Origin: Plectosphaerella cucumerina
Taxonomy: Eukaryota; Ascomycota; Sordariomycetes; Glomerellales; Plectosphaerellaceae
Length of the DNA: 64,000 bases
Direction of reading: 5' to 3'
NCBI GenBank assembly: GCA_020746995.1
Contig: JAGPXD010000003.1
Span: forward strand, 2,542,001 to 2,606,000
The notes below the pieces were generated by a model that worked only from the letters and a program-made list of their open reading frames with translations, made no database searches and had not been told where the DNA came from. How positions within the stretch are numbered: the stretch's first letter is position 1; each line of letters begins with the position of its first letter. Positions 25,501-36,411 of the stretch are shown piece after piece. The translations under genes were made by a program, and so were the position numbers.

Positions 25501-27162
25501 ACGAGAACGCAACGAGAAGACGTCGAGAACCGTCTCGATGACTTCCAGAGCCTCTGATATCTTCCATGCGTCGTTCTCATCGCCGTGCTCCGATCGGGGC
25601 TCCGCATCTGGCAGAGCCGCATGTCCCGATTTCTGCGTCCTTCTGACTGCAACAGTCTTCAGCCGATCGGAGCTGATCCACCGTGACCGGCGACCATGAC
25701 AGGGGGCGGCGCCAGGCAGCCCTCCGCCTCCCCTGAAGAAGTCAGCCTTCAGCTTTTCGGTGGACGTTGCCTTGCGAGGCATCAAGGTAAGCGACATTGC
25801 TTCTTTACGAGCTGACCCAAGAAGTAAGATAAAAGGAGCCCGGAACATCCATGGGCGCAAAAAGTCGCCAGGTTCGCAGTCCTCAAGGATGCGACGTCTT
25901 ACTCCAGCATGGCGATTGGAGCTTGGGAGGTCTTCTTCGAGTCATCCTTTCCGGTGTATGAATGACCTCGGCGTGAGCATCGCACTCATGTCCCAAGATG
26001 GACAGCTTGCATCACCAGACCAACGCAGCCACTGCAGCCGCACGACATCTCTGCCGTCCCCGGATCGACCTCGTGCATGCTGAAGAAAGTGACGTGGCAG
26101 GTCATGAGCCACAACAGAGACGGCACAGGACTCGATGTGCGCTAGGATCGATGTGTATAAGTATCACTATGTGGACATGCAGACGTGAATCATGTAGATC
26201 ATGAGCCGTGCTGTCTTGTCACCCCTTTGGGGACCCTCCGCACCTCCTCGAGGTCACCGGTCATGCGCTCTCGGATGCGATTGGATCAGATCGTCGAGCA
26301 TTCATACTTGCAGCCTTTTGGCTGAGGTTGTCCACGTCTCACTGGGTTCGGTGAGTTCATGAGATGGTGGTGTGCGTCCATGCTGGAAATTGCCAGGCTG
26401 CCTAAGTGGTCGTGCCGATGAGGCAATCAGCCGTCGCAGCCTGGGGGAGCCTCGGCAAATGTCCCAGCCCCCTGTTGGCATGGAGACTGCCTAGACATGA
26501 TGAAATCAGGCTGGTCTTTCAGGACAAGATGTTGGCAAGGCTGGCTGGCCGTTTGGGGGTCGGCCTGGCTGAAACCAACCTGAGGTTTCAATAGGCAAGG
26601 CGAGGCAAGGCAATACACGCCTCGAGAAGGCGACAGCCGCCTGTCAAGGGTCACCGAAATCCCATGAAAACAAAAGAGCCAACAAAGGCTTCGAGGGGTC
26701 TAGTAGCCTGGGCGAAGATCCTCGGCTTCATGTTGGCTGGGAGGCATCGGGGATGTCTCTTTGTTTGACAGTCTCGCCAAAAGAGCCAGGAGCACAGCTG
26801 TGGGTGTGGCGCTGCTCAGCCGCATCCCTTTGCCCAGGATGCACATTGAGTTCGGACATTCAGGAGAAGAGACTCCTGATTGCCTTGGGCGAAAGACGAG
26901 ATCCATGAACCGAGGGAGGGAAGAGCTGGGCATAGCCTCGAAGGATCAGATCAAGGCTGGCGGTGACGACACCTGGGATTACATTGCTTGAAACACTTGG
27001 CTGTGCCAAGTTCAACTTGTGCCCGGAGACCGAGAGCCACTTGGATAAGGAAAGGTACAAGCAAGGCTGCGAGCCTCAGGAACAGGGGCTGTCCGACCGT
27101 GTTGACCACCCGTTCCTCGGCATCCAGGGCTTCACCCCGTCGAGTGCCTTCAATGCGCTGCC
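22589..27162. other. Gene-poor stretch, 4.6 kb
   Basis: This lies between the 3' end of the Est1-like gene and the 3' end of the next gene, which converges on it. I found no coding region, tRNA or transposon. Parts (about 23.7-24.4 kb) are richer in A and T than the genes, with multiple stops in all frames. Confidence 0.5.
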
Positions 27163-28110
27163 TCAAACTTCCTTCACCCTTTGCATCAACTCCCTCATGA
27201 TCCTTCCCTTGGGACCATAGCGCCTCCCAGTCCCAGCACCAAGAAACCACCCTGAATCGCCCAGGGAGCGCCGCTCGCAGTGATTCACAAGCTCCACCAA
27301 CTCCTCAACCTCGATGCCGCACTCCTTGACAACATTGCCCTTGCCGTCCCTGAACAGCAGCCGGAGTTCCCCCGTCTCAAAGGCAAGCTTGTCGAGCACA
27401 ATCAGCCACTTGCCTACGGCCGCCATCTCCATGATGGCATCCTCGTAGTCATCCTCGCAGGCCCCGGCCTCGACGGCCTCTGCCGACCCGAAGCGATCCT
27501 CGAGAGCCTGCCGCACCTCGCTGATGTCGGGAGATGTGAAGCTTCGCTTCATTCCTGGCGCTGCAAGCTCGGGAAGCACATCGTAGACCTTGCGCCAGTC
27601 GTCCCAGTCCTCATCATCGTCCACGTTGAAGACCTCAGCGTCCGACAAGATCTTCCACCACTCGTCATCAGGGTCCATGCTGGAGAGGCCCTCGTCACGG
27701 CTGGACTCGATCCAGTCCATCAGCTTCGCGTCGTCTGCTTCTCCACCGGCGTAATGTGTGCGCAGGAAATAGAAGCCGTAACCCGACTCTCCAGGTTCCA
27801 AATGTTTCGCGGCGATGGAGCGTAGCTTTTGCGATCGCCAGGGCTCCAGTATGAGGGCGATCTCCTCCTGCGACGGGGCATGGGCCATGACGCCGTTTGT
27901 CCGCGACGGGTCGAACTCGGTTCCGATGACATCTTCCTGAATGAACGCACGAACGAGTTTCGTCCGCTGTTCATCGGTCGAGAGAGGGGAGTCCGGGTTC
28001 CATTTTTGCTAGCGACGGCGTTGGAAAGTTTTTCTGCTGAAAGAAGTGCGACTCACCAGTAAATACTGCTCAACAGGCAGGGCGCCCCAATTCAGAGTAA
28101 CGATGATCAT
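27163..28110 (-). CDS. Uncharacterised acidic protein, 299 aa
   Basis: Two exons, 28110-28057 and 28008-27163. The 48-nt intron has a GTGAGT donor and a GCTAG acceptor, and removing it also removes an in-frame stop. The start MIIVTLNWG is the first ATG before the best-looking coding sequence. The frame stays open upstream, so an earlier ATG is possible. I do not recognise the family. The protein is rich in Asp and Glu, with an acidic cluster VDDDEDWDDW near the middle, and is predominantly helical in appearance. It has no signal peptide or membrane segment. It lies in the same direction as EMC1, about 350 nt downstream of it. The rescue of the frame by a well-formed intron and the biased composition support a real gene. 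No function is proposed. Confidence 0.75.
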
Positions 28111-28459
28111 TGCTGCGTTGACGGCTTCGTTGAGGTGTTGTTTCTTGTCAGAGGCAGGCCGTGGTGTCAATGATAAAGGTCTGCCGCGTATTTGCTGATT
28201 CGCTGGCTGTGCGGCCAAGCACATCAGGCAACAACCCCGCTGCTGACCGCATCCGCGGGAAACAGTCCGCAGAAGTTCCCTGGATAGATCAGCGACCGTA
28301 CTACTGGCCAGACTGCAACAGATCGGCTTCGAGTAGCCCATCATCGCTGCAGAGACAGCCGACGCCATCACAAGACGACTCGCCCTGCCATTTCGCAAAA
28401 AAAGGATGTGTTCTATTACTCGAGATATGTTATACAGCCCCAGTGTCGTCGCCTGTTTA
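28111..28459. other. Intergenic, 349 bp
   Basis: A short spacer between two minus-strand genes. It must contain the EMC1 3' UTR and the promoter of the downstream acidic-protein gene. No other feature was seen. Confidence 0.5.
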
Positions 28460-31441
28460 TTACCTCTTCCAGCGCTGATCCGTCTGCTTCCTCCTGACCT
28501 GCATCAAAATGTTAGCGTATCGTCACCAACGGTCATAGAACACACTTACAATAGGCTTCAGGGCCATGACACCGACGGTCAGGGCCAGAACGGTGCCGAG
28601 AAGAGTGATCTTGTCGAAACCCTTTCCGAGGACGTCGAAAGACAGACTGGGAGCAACGCGGCTGCCGAACACGTCCACGCCATAGGCGAGGACGATGCTT
28701 GTGCTCTCGAGGGTGGCAGGAGTGGCGAGAATCTCGCGGACTCCGATGACGTTGCGGATGTGGCTGATGGTCTGCCTCGGGTCAAGCTCGACAACGGGCA
28801 CGTACTTGAGCAGGGCCTCGGCCTCCATCTCGCCGGGGGTGGGGTCACGGCCAACAGTGCGCCTGGGCTCAAGGACCTGTCTGGGCAGACCGATAATGCC
28901 TTGAGCCTCCGGCAGGTAGGCGAGAACCTGGCGAACAGTGATGCCCTGGCGAGTCTGGGTCACAGCAAGGCGGTCGATAGGACCCGAGAGGACCCAAGCC
29001 TGGGAGATGACGGAGGGAATGGGGATGCCGGTCGGGTCGTCGATGGGCTCGATGGACGAGAACTTCTCGGCATTGCCAAGAGGGCCGCGGTCGTTAACGT
29101 CGTCGCTCTCGAAAAGGTCGCTGACGACAATCTGGTAGCCCTTGAGGGACTGGCCCGACTGGGGCAGGCCGTTGGCGTCACGCGGGGTGTACTCGCCGAA
29201 GAACGTGCAGGCGAACCAGTTCTCCGCGATGGTGCAGTCGATGGGCTTTGTGTTGTCCACGCCCTGGTGAGTGGCCGAGGAAAGGATGGAGCCCGACACG
29301 GTATCGAGAAGATAGATTGTGAGGGTTGCCTCGGTAGAACTGTGGGCGGCGATGACGGCTGTGTTGGGGTTCAGGTACTTGTACTTGACGGTCCTGTCGC
29401 TGAGGACGCGACCAAGCTGGGCGATGGGGTCGTGGGCGGCACGGGTGGCAACCTCGACGATGGTCTGGCCGGCCGGGGGGGTGAAGATCCAGGAGACCAC
29501 CTCCTTGGCCGAGCCCTCCTTGCCCTGCCACCGGAGGCCCTTGAGCTCGCCCTGCTCACCGCGCACGATGAGGGTCTGCTTAGGCTTCCAGGCAGCCGGG
29601 ATGTCGCCAACCTTGCCGCCGAGGCCAATAGGCACGAGCCAACGACCCGAGGCGCTGTCTGCCACGGCCGCTGCTTGCACCGGAGGCCACGAGCCCGGGG
29701 GAGAGGCCTCGATGAGTTGGCCGGTAACAGTGCTAAGAACAGCCTGTTCGCCCTGGGCACCACGAAGCGTGACCATGGCCCTGTGGTCTTCGACGAAGAT
29801 ACCCTTCACGTCCCAAGACTCGCCAGCGGGAATGTCATAGACCTTGGTCGACCAGATGACCTTGCCGTGATTTCCGACATCCAGGCCATAGGCGCGTCCA
29901 CGCCGGGTGACGATGACGGCGAGCTTGTTGAAGCCAAACGAGTCGCGGGCAAGACCGTCCTTATGGGCAGGACCCTCGGCGCCGGTGATGCTGCTGAGGA
30001 AGCGCTCGGGGATGGCCGCGAGGTAGTCGGGAAGGTGCTCGAGGTCCTTGAGGTGGCGCTGCACACGGTGGATGTAGGCGGACAAGATGTTGCTGTGAGC
30101 CTCCAGCTCAAGGGTCTTTGCGAGTCCTTCATCCTCGGGAATCTCTGCGAAGGATGCTGCGACAGCGCCGGAAAGGCCCTCGGGGCGGGACCAGGCCTGC
30201 TCGCCGTTGCGAACCAGAACCCAGTCCTCCTCGGTGGTGACGGTGGCGGAACGGATGGCAAACGTGTCGCCACTCTTCTTGACAACCTCGGAAACGCCGT
30301 GCACAACCTGGGCGCGGCTTCCCTGTGCCTTGTAGGGCCACTTGGCGAGAACAGTGTCAGACTCGGACGACGTGAGGCTGATCTCATCTTCCGTCACACG
30401 GGTGAAGTAGACGTTGGCATCCTCCGAGCTGGTCGAGAAAGCTCCCAGGCCCGGAACCAGGGGGAGCTCGTAAGCCTTGGTGATGGCGTTGGTCTTGAGG
30501 TTGATGTGGTAGACATCGCCCTTGTTGCCCGTGGCGGTACGGCTGTGGACGAGGAAGTGAGGCTCGGCCTGAACATGGTGGGGGGCGTGGATGGCGACAT
30601 CGATGGTGTCGGCAGGGAGAGCGAGCTCCTGCTTGGACTTCGTTCCAAGAACGTTGACCCGGAGCTTGGAGAAGGTCTTGTCGGTCCAGGCGACAATTGG
30701 CGACGCCGAGTTGGAGCCCACCAGGATGACGTCCTCCTTGCCGCTGACCTCGCCCTTAGTGCCGATCGTGAGCTCGTCGACGCGCTTGCCGGTCAAAGTG
30801 TCGTGGATGGCGACGCGGAGGCTGTACGAGCTGGCGGATCCGGAGAGGCTGACGACGAAGATCCTTTCAATGTTGTTCGAGACCTGGAGAGGGATGTCGC
30901 GGACAGAGTCCTTGACCTCCCAGACAACCCAGCCTTCCTGCCCGTGTATCCGCCGAAGCACGCTCGAGCCGTCCTCATCCTCAAAGAGAACCAGGACGTC
31001 CTTGCGCCCATTCTCCGTCAGCTCCATGACCTCGAGGTCCCGCACTTCGCCAGCAAAGTCCAGGGACCATGTGTTGCGACCTGTGAGCGCATTCCAACCA
31101 TGCACGGAGCTGCCGTATGCGGAGGTGACCCAATTCTCGCCATCGGCGGCCCTGAGGTGTCCTCCACCATTCGTCACGTTCCCTGTCAGGAACTGTCGCC
31201 ATTTGACCCCGCCATTGCCCGGGTTGACAGCGCCGAGGACGCCAACATCGCTCAACGTATACAGCAGGCTGGCTCTGTCGTCTTTTTTCGGCCGGTGGAA
31301 GAAGGTTGTCTCGATCTGGGGCACTCCGACGAGTTCGTGATGATAGTCGATGTCTCCAACCTCGTCTGGGTAGACGGCGCTGACGAGCGACGTCGCCGTG
31401 GCCAGCAGCAGCGCCGGAGAGCGCCACAGCAATGACCGCAT
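28460..31441 (-). CDS. EMC1: ER membrane protein complex subunit 1, 976 aa
   Basis: Two exons, 31441-28550 and 28498-28460. The second encodes only the last 12 residues, VRRKQTDQRWKR, joined through a GTAAGT...GCAG intron. Emc1 is the largest subunit of the ER membrane complex, which inserts tail-anchored and multi-pass membrane proteins. Visible features are a cleavable signal peptide (about 1-22, ending SLVSA), a lumenal PQQ/beta-propeller-like region (WNALTGRNTW and similar), the C-terminal DUF1620-type region, one transmembrane helix near 940-962, and a short basic cytosolic tail. The start is MRSLLWRS because it opens the signal peptide; an upstream extension of the frame is UTR. Length is normal for the family. 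It shares a 469-bp promoter region with ISY1. The splice to the basic tail gives the usual family ending and is convincing. Confidence 0.97.
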
Positions 31442-31910
31442 CTTGTATGTCGTTTCGGTAAGCGGCAGTGGATACTGTGTGCTTCGTGGCAGCTGTAATG
31501 CTGTATTTGTGCCGTCGCGGGAGATTGGCTGTCGAGGCTGAGGGGGATATTTGCGATGGAAGCAGTTGGTGTGTCGAGCTTTGGAGCTACGTAACAGCAC
31601 GGGCGGTCGATGCTCGATGCATGGGAGTCTTAGGTAAGGCGGCGTGTGGACACCCCAGATTCCCGGGGTGTCGCTAGCGCCATCTTCACCGAACTTTCAC
31701 CGGGCTCTCGAACTTCCTAGCCTTCCCCAGTGGAACCTCTTTGCGCCATGCAAGGCTGCTTCACTACCTCCCGCTCCAACGCTCCAGCGACACCGAGAGA
31801 CGACCCGCGACGCTGCCCGATTGCGAGGACCCTGTTTCTGCTGCGGCTCTTCCTAATCACTTCAATCTTTCTCCTTTAGTCCGGTACAGCGGCCGTCCGC
31901 GCTCATCACA
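31442..31910. promoter_or_regulatory. Shared promoter region of EMC1 and ISY1
   Basis: The two genes are transcribed away from each other with 469 bp between their start codons, so both promoters must lie here. On the ISY1 side there is a pyrimidine-rich stretch (around 31850-31880) close to the start codon. I see no clear TATA box. Confidence 0.6.
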
Positions 31911-32698
31911 ATGGTCAGTCGCCGAAGCCCAATCCCTCCGTGGCGCCGAATTCAGCTGACACTTTGTAGGCGCGTAACTCAGAAAAGGCGCAGTCGATGC
32001 TCTTTCGCTTCCGCGAAGCGCAAGCAGCGGATCTCGGAATCATCGACGCTGGCCGAACCCGCCGACCTAAGATGATCACCGAAGTCGACAACATCCCATC
32101 CTGCGAGAAATGGCGAGGCCAGGTCCTCAAAGAGATCTCCCGAAAAGTCTCCAAGATCCAAGACATTGCCCTCAGCGACTACCAGATCCGCGACCTCAAC
32201 GACGAGATCAACAAGCTCATGCGCGAAAAGTACATGTGGGAGGTGCAAATACGAAATCTTGGCGGCCCAAATTACATGCGGGGAGGCGCAAAAGTGTACG
32301 ATGAAGCGGGCAAGGAGATTCCCGGCGGAGGAAAAGGCTATCGATACTTCGGCCGGGCAAGAGAGCTCCCCGGCGTCAAGGAGCTATTCGAAGCGGCCAA
32401 GACCGAACCCGAAGGTGACAAGTCGTCCAAGCGAGACGAGATGCGGCGGAATGTGGATGCCGCATACTACGGATACGCACCGGACGAAGAAGACGAAGCG
32501 CTCCTCGCGTACGAGCTCGAGAAGGAGAGAGAAGCGTTCGAGAACATGAAGCGGGCGGGCAAGCAAAAGCCGCCGCCAGACTGGGAGCCGCTGCCGGGCG
32601 ATGCAGGAGACGGAAACGCATGGGCCCTGCCGACGATGGAGGAGGTGCAAGAAGAGCTGATTGACCGGAGGAGAAAACGCCTACTGGATCAACTATGA
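31911..32698 (+). CDS. ISY1: Pre-mRNA splicing factor Isy1, 243 aa
   Basis: Two exons. Exon 1 is just the ATG (31911-31913) and exon 2 is 31970-32698. The 56-nt intron runs from GTCAGT to a TAG acceptor with a CTGAC branch point. Splicing yields the family N-terminus MARNSEKAQSMLFRFRE; reading from the next in-frame ATG would lose the first ten conserved residues. Isy1 belongs to the NineTeen/Prp19-associated complex and stabilises the catalytic spliceosome for the first transesterification step. The conserved helix LSDYQIRDLNDEINKL and the block RYFGRARELPGVKELFE are present, and the C-terminus (LIDRRRKRLLDQL) ends as in orthologues. Length is typical for filamentous fungi. Confidence 0.97.
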
Positions 32699-33017
32699 GC
32701 CTTCCGTCACCTGGCCCCCTCGACCTCCGGCTGTTAACTGGGCAGTCCGGTTCACCAGGCCAGTCGGGAGAGGCCACCGACGGATCCGATGTACATTACG
32801 GCGTTTACCGGGGACCCTTGCCTTTTCGATATCATTGCTCACTGAAATGGACCTCATTGCAACAGACATGGACGCAACTTCGTTCAACTGCATTATCGGC
32901 ACTTCTGACTCGACGCTTGCAAACAGATAGCCAAAACTCGCTTATGCACACCAGGTAACCATGGAACTCCAGTCGCCGTTTTCAAGGAAGTCATGAGCCA
33001 TACCCATCGGAAGGCCC
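32699..33017. other. Convergent 3' spacer, 319 bp
   Basis: This holds the 3' ends of ISY1 and the fasciclin gene, which point at each other. No other feature was seen. Confidence 0.5.
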
Positions 33018-34242
33018 CTACATGTTCGCGAAGATCGCAGCGCCACCCAACAGACCCATGACCGCGGCTGTGGGCATGGCGCCGTTCGCGCCAGCGTTGA
33101 TGGTGTTCCGTGCTGGAACGACCGTCGTCGTGGGGTTGATGCCCTCGGTGAACGGCGCGTTGTTGGAGCCCTGAGCGCCATCGAACGCGGGTGCCTGAGT
33201 AGGCTGCGAGGGGTTGGGCTGGGCCTGAGCAGCTCCGGGGTTCAGGACGCTGGCATATGTCAGTACAAGAGGTCCTGAAGGGGCAAAGTACGGAAAACTC
33301 ACTTGTCAAGCACGTGGATGACGCCGTTGCTTGTCAGGACATCAGCCATGATGACGCGGGCCGAGTTGACAAACATGCGGCCGTTCTGCATCGTCACCGT
33401 CAGGGGCTGGCCGGTGAGCGAGCGAACGGTCACGGATCCGCCAGTGGCCATGGCCTGCTGGATGTCCCTGCTCGTGAGCACCTGGCCGCCGACGGCGTGA
33501 TACTGCAGGATGCCTGCCAGCTGCTGGGGCTGCAGCATCTGAGCGGTGCCGCCGATGCGCTGGAAGGCGGCGTTGTTGGGCACGAAGATGGTCAGGTCGT
33601 TGGCCGAGTCAACGGGCCCGACGAGGCCGGTGCGCGTCAGAGCGCCGGCGGTGCTGGTCCAGCCCATGTCGACCGAGGTGCGAGACACAGACGCCGGCAT
33701 GGTAAGGACCGTGTCCAGGATGTGCACGACGCCGCCGTCGAAGCGCACGTCGGCCTTGGTGATCATGCTCATTTTCTTGAAGCCCGAGACGGCCATGCCC
33801 TGGCGTCCGTCCATGAGGGAGAGCTCGACCTGCTGGCCGCCGGTGACATTGGCGAACGGCTGCCTCAGCATCGTGGTTGCGAAGATGGGCTCTCGCGTCA
33901 ACTGGTTGGACATGACCGTGCCCTGGATGACGTGGTACTGCAGCACTGCCGTGACGGCCTGGGGGTTCTGTGCGGCGCCTGGGTTCTCGCGCATGAAGTT
34001 GTCAAACGCGCGGTTGTTAGGTGCCAGAATAGTGATGTCTCGCATTTGAGCGAGCATCTGGGTGATGGCGGGGTTCGTCCCAAGAAGAGCTGGCCGGTCA
34101 GTCAGTCTATGCCTGCAATGGAAGTTCCGTGTTACTCACAGTTCAAAGTGCTCAACTCCTGGGTCTGAGCCAGCAACTGGGTGAGCTGCTGGGCCGAGGC
34201 AACAGCGGCCAGGGCCATGGTGATGAAGCTCTTGATCTGCAT
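33018..34242 (-). CDS. Secreted/GPI-type fasciclin (FAS1) protein, 373 aa
   Basis: Three exons, 34242-34140, 34089-33303 and 33249-33018, all in phase. A signal peptide is visible (about 1-17, MQIKSFITMALAAVASA). Two FAS1 domains follow (about 20-155 and 165-290). Each carries the H1-like motif (TILAPNNRAFDNF; TIFVPNNAAFQRI), a YH motif (VLQYHVIQG; ILQYHAVGG) and a closing strand (VVHILDTVLTMP; VIHVLDNVL). The tail is Pro/Gln/Ala-rich and ends in a hydrophobic stretch with small residues before it, the usual layout of a GPI-attachment signal. Fungal FAS1 proteins sit at the plasma membrane or wall and act in adhesion and development. Which partner is bound here is unknown. Confidence 0.95.
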
Positions 34243-35654
34243 CTTGATAATACCAAACACAAGTAGAAAAGTCTATAGACAAATGTGTAAAAGGATCGTC
34301 AACCAGGACGATGAAGAATCGAAAGAAGGGGTATCTGAAGACCGAAGACGCTGGATGAGGGCTCGCCTGAACAGAACAAAAAACACCAACCCGGACATCG
34401 TCGCCGTTCCCGCCCCTCGACTTTATACTCGTCCTCCCCTTCCGAGCCCACGCGCCTGGCATGTCCCTCATGACTACCATCTGACCCGGGCGCCCTCTGA
34501 CACCCGCCAAGGGCCAGACGGCACGATCCTCAAACCCCGTCCCTCCTCTGCGCGCGGTCCCATGCCCTCACCTGAGCCCTCCTCCGGGCGCCTGTCCGCC
34601 CGCAGCACCATCTTGAACGAGGCCGCAGCCCCCATCGCCCGGCTCGCGCTCTACCCGCCCGCACGCCCAGACCCAGTTCATCTCGGCGGCGCTCCACAGA
34701 ATGTTTGCCCTCGCCCGTCCGCCAGGGTAGCCATGCAGCCTTGCAGTATCCAACTGTGCGCGCCTGTATGAGTAGCTCAATCCCGGCCGTGCGCCGACGA
34801 GCGAATGGCGAGACTGGACGATGTCGAAACGCGCCTCAGATCTGCGGGAAAGGGGAAACACGAGGGTGATCCCCTCCCGGGCGCCGGCCCCGAAGAGGAA
34901 CGACGGGGCGGGGTTGCCTTCGGAGCTGAGGCCTCATCGTGGGACCGGCTCGGCGGCACCAAGGAGGGGTCATGGGGAACTTTTCAGGGCGGACATGAAC
35001 ATTGCCATATGAGATTATCGGTCGTCGGACTTTCAGGGGCGACGAGGTGCGACCCTTCTTTTCTTGGGCGGTGGGCACGCTTTGATCCCCTGGGCTTCGA
35101 ACTGGCAGTGCTCGAGCCTTCTCTCCAAACGTGGCTGGCGGCACCATATCGTCCCAATCGGCCTTCCAGAATATCTCGAGTCGGGCATGCCCTCGGGGTT
35201 GGTTGAAGAAGCTGGAGACTCCGGTCGGCCACGAGGTGATTCGAGTCGTGGCGGTCTGCATCTCAAGTGCCTCGAACGCATATGTACCCCAAACAGGTGC
35301 TCAATAGTCAATACGGATGACATCTGGTGTCAGTCGGCCGAGTCAGTAGATTGCGTGAACCGCCCGCAGCAGGTGTCCTGACTTGCCGACTGTGATTTCT
35401 GCCCGCATGCGCGACATGGTGTTTGTTGGAGTCGCGGAATTTCGGCAAAGAGACAATAGATCGCAACTCACCCACAAGCATCGCTGGCAGACAAGTAGAT
35501 GATGTGATCCGAATCAGTCATGCAGCTCATGCATTCAGGGGTATTCATTGCATCTTGCCACGATCCTGAGCCCACAGAACGGCGTGGTGTTGTTCATTAT
35601 CCAGCACAGATAGGCTTACTTGACAAAGTCACATGCTTGGACTTTTCATCAACC
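34243..35654. other. Intergenic, upstream of fasciclin gene
   Basis: This holds the promoter of the fasciclin gene, including a TATA-like box on the minus strand at 34422-34427, and otherwise unremarkable sequence up to the tRNA. No gene was recognised. Confidence 0.5.
34422..34427 (-). promoter_or_regulatory. TATA-like box of the fasciclin gene
   Basis: TATAAA on the minus strand about 180 nt before the start codon, inside the G/C-flanked context GAGTATAAAGTCG. The distance allows a 5' UTR of ordinary length. This is a motif match only. Confidence 0.4.
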
Positions 35655-35749
35655 GGGTCATTGGTCTAGGGGTATGATATTCGCTTCGCATTGCCCCACA
35701 GCGGGTATATGACTGTGAAAGGTCATGGGTTCAATTCCCATATGATCCA
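35655..35749 (+). tRNA. Intron-containing tRNA with CGC (Ala) anticodon, Pro-like body
   Basis: A full cloverleaf can be drawn. The acceptor stem is GGGTCAT with ATGATCC (35655-35661 and 35742-35748), the D-arm is TGGTCTAGGGGTATGA, the anticodon stem is TTCGC with GTGAA (35680-35684 and 35715-35719), and the T-arm is ATGGG-TTCAATT-CCCAT. The anticodon at 35687-35689 is CGC, followed by A37 and a 23-nt intron at 35691-35713. The mature length is 72 nt and the discriminator base is A. Pair 3:70 is G:U, the main alanine identity element, and CGC reads the Ala codon GCG. The body from D-arm to T-arm, however, resembles fungal tRNA-Pro more than fungal tRNA-Ala. A TTTT Pol III stop follows at 35754-35757. 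Confidence 0.8.
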
Positions 35750-35753
35750 AACC

Positions 35754-35757
35754 TTTT
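35754..35757 (+). terminator. Pol III terminator of the tRNA at 35655
   Basis: Four T residues five bases beyond the discriminator base, the standard RNA polymerase III stop signal. Confidence 0.7.
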
Positions 35758-36411
35758 GCCATGCCGTCCGATTGGGCTGCATCTATTTTTGTCGAGAACA
35801 GACAGGACTGATCGTGACGGGTGAAGATGGGGTCTTGTGGGTAAGGTATTGGGAGGGACGCAGAATAGCTCCGTGATCAAGTTGTCTTCCAGCGCCCGCT
35901 GCTATGGTTCGGACGTTGCTCCGACAAGCTTAACATCGGCGGGATGGTGCCTCTTAAATACCATCCAAGAGACATCTATTTTAAGCAAAAGGGATATCGT
36001 CACACACATTCCAATCTTAAGACACACAGTTTACGTGAAGCAAAGGTAGATCAATTAATCGGAAAACGCCTGCCAAACCCATCATACATCGAACCGGCAG
36101 GAGCCCCAGTCTGCGGGCCAGCGGCCACGCGCAGACCAGAACGTCGTCCCACCCATCGAAACAAGGACCGTGAGTGCTAGTAATCAGATAAAGTCCCTTC
36201 GCGGGTGCGGTATCATACCAGACCCTGTCGCAGCCCAAATCGAGCCGCGTCGCCTACTCTCAAATGCGTTGTCCTGGACCCCGATGCACCAGCGGTGCAG
36301 AGGAGCAGGCGAATCTGTGTCATAATCGTGTCGTCGGAGAAATGGAATACCCAAGGTGTCAAGTGCAGTGCCGTGGCAAGTAACCGTGGCTCTTCGCATG
36401 ACGTCTCGTAT
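35758..36411. other. Intergenic, 654 bp
   Basis: Sequence between the tRNA terminator and the 3' end of the synaptobrevin gene. No feature was recognised. Confidence 0.5.

Noticed and set aside
28406..31435. A 1009-codon open frame on the plus strand
   Set aside because: It lies exactly antisense to EMC1. The codon bias of EMC1 keeps the opposite strand open; the translation is Gly/Val/Asp-rich without any domain.
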